This document shows positions 41,521-49,386 of a DNA stretch of 49,386 nucleotides, piece after piece. Under the pieces are notes generated by a model, which was given only the letters and a program-made list of their open reading frames with translations, was not told the DNA's origin and made no database searches. A program made the translations under genes and the position numbers. The stretch spans positions 1-49,386 of the forward strand of contig CAYRUQ010000008.1 in the NCBI GenBank assembly GCA_964427595.1. The letters are read 5' to 3'. The first letter of the stretch is position 1, and each line of letters opens with the position of its first letter. This stretch comes from Enterosoma sp964427595. GTDB taxonomy: Bacteria; Bacillota_I; Bacilli_A; RFN20; CAG-288.

Positions 41521-43499
41521 CTTGCTTTCAATTCAAAGAGTTGATCTCTTAATTCGGCTGCTTTTTCAAAATCGAGCTCTTTAGCAGCTTTTTGCATCTC
41601 TTTAGTCAACTCTTGGATGATCTTTTCTCTTTCTTTCTTAGTGAGTTTAGTATCGAGGTTGATTGCCTTAGTTTTCTTAGTATCATCAATCATTCTAACT
41701 GGTGGGATGATCGGTTTAACTATGGTCTTAGGGGTGATGTTATGTTCCTTGTTATAAGCTTCTTGAATGCTTCTTCTTCTAGCTGTTTCTTTGATTGTTT
41801 CTCTCATTGAATCAGAGATTTGATCACAATACATGATGACTCTTCCTTCACTATTTCTAGCCGCTCTACCGACAATCTGAGTTAAAGAGCGGGTAGAACG
41901 AAGAAAACCTTGTCTATCAGCATCTAAGATGGCAATTAAAGAAACTTCAGGAATATCAAGTCCTTCTCTTAAAAGGTTGATTCCAACGACGATATCGATG
42001 ATTCCTTTTCTCAGTTTATAAATGATCTCTGTTCTTTCTAAAGTTAAGATTTCATGTTGTAAGTAAGCGACTTTGATATCATGACTTTTAAAGAAATCAG
42101 TCAGATTCTCAGCATCTTTGACTGTCAAAGTAACGACGAGAGTTCTCTCGTTTCTAGCAACTCTATCCTTGATTTCTTTCATCAAGTCATAAACCGGGTT
42201 GTTGGTGTTGTATCTGACTTCGATTATCGGATCTAATAAACCGGTAGGTCTGATGATTTGTTCAACCGGTTTTTCTCCACTTTGTTCAAGTTCAAAATCA
42301 CCAGGGGTCGCTGAAGTACAGATGACATTGTTGATTTTACTTATGAATTCTTCGAGTCTTAAAGGCCTATTGTCTAAGGCGCTAGGAAGACGAAAACCAT
42401 AATCAACTAAAGTCTGTTTTCTTGATCTGTCTCCGTTATACATACCTCCGATTTGAGGGATGCTAACATGAGATTCATCAACGAAAAGAAGGAAGTCTTT
42501 AGGAAAGTAATCAAGCAGTGTATAAGGAGTTTCTCCTTCTTTTCTTCCATCAAAATGACGGGCGTAGTTCTCAATACCAGCACACATACCAAACTCTTCT
42601 AAAGCTTCGATGTCATGCTCAGTTCTCATCTTGAGCCTCTCAGCTTCTAAGGGTTTATTTTCACTATCAAAATAAGCGAGTCTTTCTAAAAGTTCTTCTC
42701 TTATCGTCTTACATGCTCTTCTGATTCTGTTTTCTGAAGAAGCATGTTCATGAGCAGGGAAGATAGGGAAGTAATCGACGCTGTGAATCACTTCATTAGT
42801 AGTCGGTCTGATTTGATCTATCTCCGAGATCTCATCAAAATCCGCATACACACGGATAAAGAAGTCTTCTCCAGAAGGTGGATAAATCTCTAAGACATCA
42901 CCTCTTAGTCTGAAAGTTCCTGGAGATAGAGACATGTCATTTCTTTTATATTGAGCAGTCACTAATTGTTTAGCGATCTTTTGAGAATCAAAAGGTTCAC
43001 CGACATGAAGCGTGAAAGCTAAATCTCGATATTCATCAGGATCAGAAAGACCGTAAATAGCAGCGACTGAACAGACGACGATCGTGTCTTTTCTTTCTAA
43101 TAAAGAATTGACTGCACTAGCTCTCATCATCTCTATCTCTTCATTCATCACCACTTCTTTATCGATATAAGTATCAGTCTTAGGGATGTAAGCTTCCGGT
43201 TGATAGAAATCAAAATTCGAGATGAAGTATTCGACTCTATTATGAGGGAATAATTCTTTAAATTCTCCGTATAACTGAGCAGCTAAAGTTTTGTTATGAA
43301 CTAAGACCATCGTCGTTCTCTGCACTCTTTCGATGATATTAGCCATCGTGAAAGTTTTACCGGTACCAGTAGCACCAAGAAGGACTTGCCATTTTTTATT
43401 TTCTTCAAGACCTTTGACTAGTTTATCGATGGCATTTGGTTGATCACCGGTCGGTTTATAAGAAGAAACTAACTTGAAAGGATGTTCAAGGTCAGTCAT
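41517..43499 (-). CDS. uvrB: UvrABC excinuclease subunit B
   Basis: 660 residues, usual length. Walker A GATGTGKT (about 41-48), beta-hairpin region YYQPEAYIPKTDTYIDKE, helicase motifs DESHVS and GRAARNSEG, and a C-terminal UVR domain (ELTKEMQKAAKELDFEKAAELRD). It verifies lesions loaded by UvrA and recruits UvrC. The start overlaps the S41 protease stop by four bases, so both are co-transcribed. uvrA lies 16 kb away, which is unusual because the genes are usually adjacent in Firmicutes. Confidence 0.97.
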   Translation of the reverse strand: MTDLEHPFKLVSSYKPTGDQPNAIDKLVKGLEENKKWQVLLGATGTGKTFTMANIIERVQRTTMVLVHNKTLAAQLYGEFKELFPHNRVEYFISNFDFYQPEAYIPKTDTYIDKEVVMNEEIEMMRASAVNSLLERKDTIVVCSVAAIYGLSDPDEYRDLAFTLHVGEPFDSQKIAKQLVTAQYKRNDMSLSPGTFRLRGDVLEIYPPSGEDFFIRVYADFDEISEIDQIRPTTNEVIHSVDYFPIFPAHEHASSENRIRRACKTIREELLERLAYFDSENKPLEAERLKMRTEHDIEALEEFGMCAGIENYARHFDGRKEGETPYTLLDYFPKDFLLFVDESHVSIPQIGGMYNGDRSRKQTLVDYGFRLPSALDNRPLRLEEFISKINNVICTSATPGDFELEQSGEKPVEQIIRPTGLLDPIIEVRYNTNNPVYDLMKEIKDRVARNERTLVVTLTVKDAENLTDFFKSHDIKVAYLQHEILTLERTEIIYKLRKGIIDIVVGINLLREGLDIPEVSLIAILDADRQGFLRSTRSLTQIVGRAARNSEGRVIMYCDQISDSMRETIKETARRRSIQEAYNKEHNITPKTIVKPIIPPVRMIDDTKKTKAINLDTKLTKKEREKIIQELTKEMQKAAKELDFEKAAELRDQLFELKAS

Positions 43500-44974
43500 A
43501 AGTTCTCCGTCGCTAACTCACTAAGAAGAGAGTAGTGTTCTAAATAAGCATCATAACTTTCCTTGATCAACTTATCATTTACTTCCTTACTCATCACTCC
43601 ATCATCAAGGAAAGCTTCAAATTCAGTCTCATATTTCTCAGAGATGATAGCTGTGAAGTCATAAACAGCATCTTCAAAACGATAGGATGATGAGTAAGAA
43701 GAAGGTATGTTTTCTTCTGGATAAACATCATTCATCATGCTTAAAAGGAATTCACCTTCACTCTCAGTTATGTAAATACTATCAGTGTAATCATATACTG
43801 ATTGAAGGTATGTGTACTCTAAAGAATAGGAGACATCAGGGATGATTCCTTTTCCGTGGATGCACATGACATCGTCATCATCTTCACCTTCATCATACAT
43901 CGTCTCATTTTCTCTTTCCGGTCCATAGACATAACAGGATGTGTATCTTAAAACAGAGCCATCTGAGAAAGTCTTCAGCTCTTGAGCTACTCCTTTTCCG
44001 TAAGAAGTTAAACCATAGACGGTGCAGTTAGTTCCTGCTCTCATCGCCAAAGTGAAAGTCTCAGCAGCTGAAGCTGTGGAATCATCGATGATCAAAGCAT
44101 ATTCAGAGATTGAAAAAGTGGGATTGCTGGTTTGATAAACTTCCTTAGTTATCTCATCATCTCTGTTTCTAAACTGATAGATTAAGGTTCCATTTTTAAC
44201 AAAGAGTTTTGATAAAAGTTCAGCTTGTGAGACTAGTCCACCTCCGTTTTGTCTTAAGTCGATGACCAACTTGTTAATCTGAACGTTTTGATAACTGCTG
44301 ATGATAGAAGCTACCTCAGATGCTGGACTTCCTAAGAAAGTGTTGATTTTAATTGTTAATGTGAAGTTGTTATCTTGACTAGGTTCTTCAATCAAGCGGA
44401 CATATTTCTCTGTATAAGCGGTTCTGACAAGTTCTACTTGTATCATTTCACCATCTCTTAATATGTCCATGATATAGGTGGTGTTTTCATCAGCATCACT
44501 GAGATATGTGCTTATTTCAGAACTGCTATGCAGAGTGAAATCATAGTAGTCATCATCGTCTTTATAACAACCATAGATGACATCTCCGATCTCTAATTTA
44601 TCTTCATTAGCACCGGTATGAACTTCCGCTACATAAAGACCGCCATCATAACTATGAGAAGTGAAACCTAAACCGAGATGATCAGTATTAAGTCCTTGTT
44701 CCTCGTAAGTCGATGTATAAATCGTATAAGGATCTTCATAGTAATCAGCAGCGTCTGAAATAAGACCGCTAGCTATCAATTCATCAAGGTAATCAGACTC
44801 ATTTCCATATAACCAGTCATCTTTGAGAAGGTGGTATTCTTCCAAAAGTTTTTGTTCTTCTTCAGTGAGGGCGTTGACTTGATTAGAGACGATATAACCG
44901 ATTCCAAAACCGACACCTGCACAAGCTAGAGTTATACACGCATATTTGAATATCTTTCCTATTATCTTAGCCAT
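43496..44974 (-). CDS. S41-family C-terminal processing peptidase
   Basis: 492 residues. One N-terminal membrane anchor (about 8-30), a PDZ-like region (about 95-185) and a peptidase domain with IDLRQNGGG (238-246). Catalytic Ser302 is in DSTASAAE, with Lys327 in SYGKGVA. CtpA-type proteases act outside the membrane on misfolded or cell-envelope proteins. Located upstream of and overlapping uvrB. The C-terminal 100 residues are acidic and family-unspecific. Confidence 0.9.
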   Translation of the reverse strand: MAKIIGKIFKYACITLACAGVGFGIGYIVSNQVNALTEEEQKLLEEYHLLKDDWLYGNESDYLDELIASGLISDAADYYEDPYTIYTSTYEEQGLNTDHLGLGFTSHSYDGGLYVAEVHTGANEDKLEIGDVIYGCYKDDDDYYDFTLHSSSEISTYLSDADENTTYIMDILRDGEMIQVELVRTAYTEKYVRLIEEPSQDNNFTLTIKINTFLGSPASEVASIISSYQNVQINKLVIDLRQNGGGLVSQAELLSKLFVKNGTLIYQFRNRDDEITKEVYQTSNPTFSISEYALIIDDSTASAAETFTLAMRAGTNCTVYGLTSYGKGVAQELKTFSDGSVLRYTSCYVYGPERENETMYDEGEDDDDVMCIHGKGIIPDVSYSLEYTYLQSVYDYTDSIYITESEGEFLLSMMNDVYPEENIPSSYSSSYRFEDAVYDFTAIISEKYETEFEAFLDDGVMSKEVNDKLIKESYDAYLEHYSLLSELATENL

Positions 44975-45124
44975 GACTTAACCCCTCTTTTACAAACAAC
45001 TATTCTATCATACTGATAGAAAGCCTCATTTTGATAGCAAATGCCCAATTATTAGAAGCGTCCAAAAAACTCAAAAGAAGAAGCTTAAATAAAGGACTCA
45101 TTTAAAACCACAAAAGAAAGATTT

Positions 45125-45133
45125 TGTTATAAA
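45125..45133 (+). promoter_or_regulatory. Extended -10 (TGTTATAAA) of the HD-DUF523-dus operon
   Basis: TG 45125-45126 and TATAAA 45128-45133; +1 about 45140, three bases before the ATG. Near-leaderless message. Confidence 0.5.
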
Positions 45134-45142
45134 TTATTAGGT

Positions 45143-45793
45143 ATGACCGAGTTAAAAATAATCAACCAAGCTGAAAACTATGTGAAGAAACTTCTTGAGA
45201 ATGATTTCTCAGGACATGATTTTGATCATGCTAAGAGAGTCAAAGAGAAAGCTTTATTCATTCAAAGAAATGAAGGCGGTGATTTCTTCATCATCGCTTT
45301 AGCATCTCTTCTTCATGATGTTGATGATCATAAGTTATTTCCTGAGAATACAAACAACGAGAACACGAGAGCTTTTCTAAAAGAGATAAATCTCGATGGA
45401 GAAAGAAGTGAAAAGATTATCGAAATCATCAATCAAATCTCATTCAAAGGAAAAGATAGTGTCTCTCCTTCTTCATTAGAGGGAAAGATCGTTCAAGACG
45501 CTGATCGATTAGATGCGATCGGTGCTATAGGTATAGCCAGAGCCTTCGCTTATGGAGGGACTAACAAACGAAAACTTTATGATTTCTCTCAAAGACCGAG
45601 AACCGAGATGTCTTTTGAAGAATATAAGGCTACCAAAACAGCAACACTCACTCATTTTTATGAAAAACTCCTTCATCTTAAAGATATGATGAACACGAAA
45701 ACAGCCATCAAGATGGCCACTTATAGACACGAGTTCATGAGACTCTTTTTAGAAGAGTTTTTAAATGAACTCAACTTGAGCAAAGATTTCTGA
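45143..45793 (+). CDS. HD-domain phosphohydrolase (YedJ/YpgQ-like)
   Basis: 216 residues. Metal site of the HD superfamily: GHDFDHAKRV (His25, Asp26, His29), LLHDVDDHK (His58-Asp59) and a later Asp in QDADRLDAIGAIG. The pattern is that of YedJ/YpgQ hydrolases acting on nucleotides or similar phosphates. First gene of an operon with DUF523 and dus genes; the next ATG is one base after its stop. Confidence 0.9.
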   Translation: MTELKIINQAENYVKKLLENDFSGHDFDHAKRVKEKALFIQRNEGGDFFIIALASLLHDVDDHKLFPENTNNENTRAFLKEINLDGERSEKIIEIINQISFKGKDSVSPSSLEGKIVQDADRLDAIGAIGIARAFAYGGTNKRKLYDFSQRPRTEMSFEEYKATKTATLTHFYEKLLHLKDMMNTKTAIKMATYRHEFMRLFLEEFLNELNLSKDF

Positions 45794-45794
45794 T

Positions 45795-46250
45795 ATGGAA
45801 AGAGAGATCATTTTAGTTTCTGCTTGTCTTCTTGGAGAGGCTTGTAGATATGATGGCAAGTCCAAAGAAGTCAAAGGCATTATAGAGCTATCAAAATACT
45901 ATGACATCATCCCCATCTGTCCTGAGGTTATGGGTGGACTTAGTATTCCTAGATATCCAGCTGAGATAGTTGATGGAAGAGTCATCAACAAAAAAGGAAA
46001 TGATGTCACTAGGAATTATGAAGAAGGTGCTTATTGGTCTACTGTAGTCGCTAAAGAAAAGAACATAAAACTAGCTGTCTTAAAAGAAAACTCTCCTTCT
46101 TGTGGTGTTAAAAAGATTCATGATGGTAAATTCACTGGTAAGTTGATAGACGGTGAAGGCGTGACAACTAAAAGACTGAGAAGAGCAGGTGTTAAAGTTA
46201 TCAACGAAGATGAAGCTCTTAAGTTATTAGAAGAATTAAAGAAAGAATGA
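45795..46250 (+). CDS. DUF523-family protein
   Basis: 151 residues. Cys motifs of DUF523: SACLLGEACRYDG (Cys11, Cys17), Cys42 in CPEVMGGL and Cys103 in SPSCG. The family may bind a metal or an iron-sulphur cluster and is often fused or next to DUF1722; its function is unknown. Starts one base after the HD gene, overlaps the dus gene by four bases. Confidence 0.9.
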   Translation: MEREIILVSACLLGEACRYDGKSKEVKGIIELSKYYDIIPICPEVMGGLSIPRYPAEIVDGRVINKKGNDVTRNYEEGAYWSTVVAKEKNIKLAVLKENSPSCGVKKIHDGKFTGKLIDGEGVTTKRLRRAGVKVINEDEALKLLEELKKE

Positions 46251-47245
46251 AAACTTTTAAGATAGCTGGAATAGAGATACCTTCTAGGTATGTCTTAGCT
46301 CCTTTAGCTGGTTTTTCCGATTATTCACTGAGAAAAATGGTCTCCGATTATAAAGCGGGTCTTGTTTATACTGAGATGGAATCTTGTGAATCCATCTGTT
46401 ATAACAGTAAATCCACTATCGAGGATGCTAAAAACACCATTTTAGATAAAAAAAACGAAAATGGAACAAAATTAGCTTTACAGATTTTCGGTGGTAAGAA
46501 AGATAGTGTACTAAGATCTATCCCGATATTTGAATCACTAGCCCAGTATGATTTTCTCGATTTCAATGTCGGTTGTCCTGTTCCTAAAGTCATGAAACAA
46601 AAAGCTGGTTCTTACTGGTTGAATAGGCAGGATGAGCTGATTGATTTATTAAAAGAGATGGTTAGTATTTCTTCTCATCCTGTCATCGTTAAAATCAGAA
46701 TCGGATTTGATCAGATCACTGATGTCGTTCATTTGACTAAAAAGATTGAAAATGTCGGAGTTCAAGCTATCGCTGTTCATGGAAGAACCAAGAAAGAAGG
46801 TTTCCAAGGATTAGTTCACTATGATGTCATCAAAGATATTAAAGAACACCTTTCTATACCTGTTATCGCTAATGGTGGTATAGATGAAACTAACTCTCTC
46901 GATGTCTTTGAAAAGACGAAAGCTGATGCTTTGATGATCGGTCAAAGAGCTATCGGTTATCCAAAAGTCTTTAAAGATCTAGTTGATATTGAAGAAGGTA
47001 GAGAGATTGAAAAGACGACCTTAGAGAGTCAAATCAGAGATTTAAGGAAACATTTAGAACTTATATACAAATGTAAAGATGAAAGGGATGCCTCCAGTAT
47101 CATGAGAGGAATCTCAGTCAGATATATCAAAGGTTTTGTTAATTCTAGTCGTTATCGACAGATGCTAGTCCATTCCAATTCACTTAAAGAATATTTAGAT
47201 ATCACAGAGTCCATACTTGAAGAATATAGGAAGTCTAAAGATTAA
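46247..47245 (+). CDS. dus: tRNA-dihydrouridine synthase
   Basis: 332 residues. FMN-binding TIM barrel: APLAGFSDYSLRKM at the N-terminus, FNVGCPVPKVMKQKAGSY with the catalytic Cys, VKIRIGFD, VHGRTKKEGFQG, and NGGID. It reduces uridines in tRNA D-loops. DusB subgroup is likely, though the motif after the Cys (KAGSYWL) differs from the common GAGSALL. Third gene of the operon. Confidence 0.92.
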   Translation: MKTFKIAGIEIPSRYVLAPLAGFSDYSLRKMVSDYKAGLVYTEMESCESICYNSKSTIEDAKNTILDKKNENGTKLALQIFGGKKDSVLRSIPIFESLAQYDFLDFNVGCPVPKVMKQKAGSYWLNRQDELIDLLKEMVSISSHPVIVKIRIGFDQITDVVHLTKKIENVGVQAIAVHGRTKKEGFQGLVHYDVIKDIKEHLSIPVIANGGIDETNSLDVFEKTKADALMIGQRAIGYPKVFKDLVDIEEGREIEKTTLESQIRDLRKHLELIYKCKDERDASSIMRGISVRYIKGFVNSSRYRQMLVHSNSLKEYLDITESILEEYRKSKD

Positions 47246-47281
47246 CAAATGAGCAAACTATGCAGATTTTTGCGTGTTTGG

Positions 47282-47311
47282 TTGATTTTAAATATTTAAA
47301 ATAACTAAAAT
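47282..47311 (+). promoter_or_regulatory. Promoter of the fruR-fruK unit with a 16-bp palindrome
   Basis: TTGATT 47282-47287, 18 bases, TAAAAT 47306-47311; +1 about 47318, three bases before the ATG. TTTTAAAT/ATTTAAAA (47286-47301) is a perfect 16-bp palindrome in the spacer, a candidate autoregulatory operator. Confidence 0.5.
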
Positions 47312-47320
47312 ATTTGAGTT

Positions 47321-48088
47321 ATGAGTACTAAAGATCGTGATGACCAGATTTTAAAACTGCTAGCTGAGAGCCCGTCTCAGTTCTTATCAGTTACTTCTCT
47401 GTCTGAGTATTTCCAAACTTCAGAATCAACTATCAGAAGAGACTTACAGAGAATGTCTGCTAAGCACCTTTTGATGAGAGTTCATGGAGGTGCTGCTTCT
47501 CTTCACTACTCTGGAAATTTCAAGTTTGATCGACTTGATAAAGAGTATTTAGAAAGAGAGAGAACAGAACCCGAGACGAAGAAGATGATAGCAAGGGAAG
47601 CTTGTAAGTATATCAAGGAAGGATCTTGTATCTATCTTGATGCTTCAACTACTGTTGCAAGTATGATCAACTTCTTACCTTCTTATAAAAATACAAGCTA
47701 TATCACTAACTCTCCTTTGTTAGCACAAAAGTTAGCTGAGAAGTCTCTAACTTGTTATGTGACAGGTGGAGAATTAAAACTCACTACTAACGCCTTCATC
47801 GGTCCTTATGCCTTAGAGTTTCTCAACAGATTCAACTTCGACATCGGTTTTTTTGGAACGAATGGTATTCATCCCCAAGCTAAGTTCACTACTCCTGATC
47901 CACAAGAATGTGCGATTAAAGCAGCAGCTATCTCTAAATCATACGAATACTTCATTCTTGCTGATCGAACTAAGTTTGATAACATCTCAACCGTCACCTT
48001 CTCAGATTTTGCAAGACCAGTCTTAATAACTGATCAAGCTGATGAAAAATATCGAGCACTCTTGAAGATTATTGAAGTAAACAAATAA
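47321..48088 (+). CDS. fruR: DeoR-family sugar regulator (FruR-like)
   Basis: 255 residues. N-terminal DeoR helix-turn-helix (about 5-58: SVTSLSEYFQTSESTIRRDL followed by RVHGGA) and a C-terminal sugar-phosphate sensor fold (YLDASTTVASMI, GGELKL, ADRTKFD). fruK starts ten bases after the stop, so it most likely senses fructose-1-phosphate and represses the unit. No ribosome site precedes the ATG. Confidence 0.88.
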   Translation: MSTKDRDDQILKLLAESPSQFLSVTSLSEYFQTSESTIRRDLQRMSAKHLLMRVHGGAASLHYSGNFKFDRLDKEYLERERTEPETKKMIAREACKYIKEGSCIYLDASTTVASMINFLPSYKNTSYITNSPLLAQKLAEKSLTCYVTGGELKLTTNAFIGPYALEFLNRFNFDIGFFGTNGIHPQAKFTTPDPQECAIKAAAISKSYEYFILADRTKFDNISTVTFSDFARPVLITDQADEKYRALLKIIEVNK

Positions 48089-48098
48089 GGAGAGCAAC

Positions 48099-49028
48099 AT
48101 GATTTACTCACTGACGATAGCACCTTGCATCGATTACAATCTTGATTTAGAAGGGAAACCTCTTAGAGTAGGTGGAACTAATAGACCTAGAGCTGATGGT
48201 TTTTCTCTTGGTGGAAAAGGCATCACTGTTTCTAGAATGTTAAGAAACTTAAAAGTTAAGAACATTCCGATAGTTGCTGTCGGCGGAGATATGGGTAGAC
48301 AAATTCGAGATATCATCGATAAAGAATTTGATCATCGTCTCTATTTAAAAACAGAAGGAAACTCCCGTCTTAATGTCATGATCACTGGCCCTGATGAAGA
48401 TACTAGATTCAATCCTTCTGCTCCTAAAGTCACTCAAATTGGACTTGATAAGATGTTCAACTACTTTAAAAAGAATCTTAAGAAAGATGACATCGTCATC
48501 CTCTCAGGTTCTTTAGGTCAAGAAGATGACTCCCTTTATGCCAAGATCATCGAAGAATACTGCAATCCTGTCGGTGCTTATGTTTTCCTTGATTCAACTG
48601 GTGCATCTCTTGATTTAGCATTAAAGACTCATCCCTTTATGATTAAACCTAATGATGAAGAATTAGGTGATTTAGTTGGAAAGACTATCACTAACGATGA
48701 AGAACTTTTCCAAGCAGCTGAAGAATTAAAAGCTAAAGGCCCTCGCTCCGTCATGGTCACTATGGGAAGAAGGGGTGCTTATTACTTTGCTGAAGACGGT
48801 CACGTCTATCATTGTTCTAATGCTCAAGGTGTCCAAGTCTCAGCTGTTGGTGCTGGTGATTCTTCAATCGCTGGTTTTATCAAAGGCTTAGCTGAGAAGA
48901 AATCAATGATTGATACTCTTAAGTATTCAATGGCAGCCGGTGGTGCTACCGCCTTCTCTGAACATCTTGGATCTCATAAGCTTTGGAGATCACTAGTTCC
49001 TCAAATTAAAGTCACTGTTGTTAAGTAA
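48099..49028 (+). CDS. fruK: 1-phosphofructokinase
   Basis: 309 residues, PfkB family. N-terminal GGKGITVSRML (38-48) and C-terminal GAGDSSIAGF (251-260) with catalytic Asp254. It makes fructose-1,6-bisphosphate from fructose-1-phosphate. Ribosome site AGGAG eight bases upstream. A PTS fructose permease (fruA) would normally follow, but here a terminator and a CRISPR array follow, so the source of fructose-1-phosphate is not shown. Tagatose-6-phosphate kinase is a possible alternative. Confidence 0.87.
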   Translation: MIYSLTIAPCIDYNLDLEGKPLRVGGTNRPRADGFSLGGKGITVSRMLRNLKVKNIPIVAVGGDMGRQIRDIIDKEFDHRLYLKTEGNSRLNVMITGPDEDTRFNPSAPKVTQIGLDKMFNYFKKNLKKDDIVILSGSLGQEDDSLYAKIIEEYCNPVGAYVFLDSTGASLDLALKTHPFMIKPNDEELGDLVGKTITNDEELFQAAEELKAKGPRSVMVTMGRRGAYYFAEDGHVYHCSNAQGVQVSAVGAGDSSIAGFIKGLAEKKSMIDTLKYSMAAGGATAFSEHLGSHKLWRSLVPQIKVTVVK

Positions 49029-49041
49029 ATAAAATAATAAA

Positions 49042-49080
49042 CCTGCATCTTGAGATGTTTATCGAAAGATGCAGGTTTTT
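49042..49080 (+). terminator. Terminator of the fruR-fruK unit
   Basis: 10-bp stem CCTGCATCTT (49042-49051) with AAGATGCAGG (49066-49075), then five T. Confidence 0.92.
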
Positions 49081-49151
49081 ATATGCCTAAATTTTATTTG
49101 TATTTTTGCAAAAAAAACTGTAGGAGAAAGGTCAAAAATCACAACACTCCC

Positions 49152-49386
49152 ATTTCAATCCTCGTTTCTCAAATAAGAAACGACTTCCATATAAATAGGA
49201 TGTTCGCCAATATGAGCATTTCAATCCGCACCCATCGTTTGATGGGTGGCATTTAGTTCACTAATAGGTTGATGATTTTCATCACAATTTCAATCCACGC
49301 CCCTCGAATGAGGGGCGACAAGGCTCTCTATTGCGTCTGTAAGGGTTCATAGCATTTCAATCCACGCCCCTCGAATGAGGGGCGAC
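49152..49386 (-). CRISPR. Leader-distal end of a type I-C-like CRISPR array, runs off the window
   Basis: Four 33-base repeats: 49152-49184 and 49218-49250 (degenerate), 49287-49319 and 49354-49386 (identical). Spacers are 33, 36 and 34 bases (49185-49217, 49251-49286, 49320-49353). On the minus strand the repeat begins GTCGCCCCTC and ends GTGGATTGAAAT, the pattern of type I-C (Cas5d/Cas7/Cas8c) repeats, so the leader and cas genes should lie beyond the right edge. Degenerate repeats on the left fit the oldest end. No cas gene is in the window. Confidence 0.95.

Noticed and set aside
49050..49256. 68-residue open frame at the right end
   Set aside because: It runs through the first CRISPR repeats and the spacer, has no ribosome site and starts inside a terminator.

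Overview
The window is an AT-rich bacterial chromosome segment that uses the standard bacterial code, since TGA and TAA both act as stops and tryptophan is TGG. The gene content points to a Gram-positive-type Bacillota: HPr kinase, WhiA, a cre-like operator, LytTR/GHKL two-component proteins, FeoAB, strong AGGAGG ribosome sites and a type I-C-like CRISPR repeat. Low GC, pyrophosphate-type phosphofructokinase and several unassigned membrane proteins suggest an uncultured, probably host-associated, fermentative lineage near Erysipelotrichia/RF39-like Bacilli. That placement is inference. No rRNA or tRNA gene was recognised.

Layout. 1-4750: the tail of a winged-helix protein, two unknown minus-strand genes, an orphan OmpR-type regulator, then a plus-strand run of a membrane protein, rsuA and a small unknown. 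4711-5336: about 600 bases without a gene, which look like a structured RNA on the minus strand. 5337-8060: a Crh-like HPr (phospho-histidine lost, regulatory serine kept) with a cre-like box in its promoter, divergent from galU-trpS. 8099-14400: a membrane protein, an AgrA/AgrC-like two-component pair and a doubly membrane-anchored, circularly permuted family 3 beta-glucosidase. 14469-18300: nrdI, then the glycolytic operon gapA-pgk-tpiA. 18300-25375: the minus-strand operon uvrA-hprK-lgt-trxB-whiA. 25376-29247: an accessory island with decayed genes, a DUF262/GmrSD-like defence protein and a Cys-rich coiled-coil membrane protein. Two island promoters share one architecture, each with a run of 7-8 G between the -35 and -10 boxes. 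29248-33829: PPi-phosphofructokinase and a YfhO-type giant membrane protein. 33996-39425: a Wzy/O-antigen-ligase-like protein, feoAB, a candidate small RNA, a Nudix hydrolase and a DUF4177 protein. 39447-44974: enolase, ferritin, uvrB and an S41 protease. 45143-49080: HD hydrolase, DUF523, tRNA-dihydrouridine synthase, a DeoR-type regulator and fruK. 49152-49386: the leader-distal end of a CRISPR array that runs off the window.

How the genes fit together. Five glycolytic enzymes (PPi-PFK, TpiA, GapA, Pgk, Eno), FruK and the HprK/Crh-like pair describe a sugar-fermenting cell with HPr-Ser-P type carbon catabolite control. FeoAB and ferritin handle iron uptake and storage. UvrA and UvrB give nucleotide excision repair. 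The main candidates for new biology are the G-tract promoter pair of the defence island, the Crh-like protein under its own cre box, CRISPR end repeats whose stems changed by compensatory pairs, two candidate non-coding RNAs, and several genes whose -10 box sits so close to the start codon that the mRNA would be leaderless.
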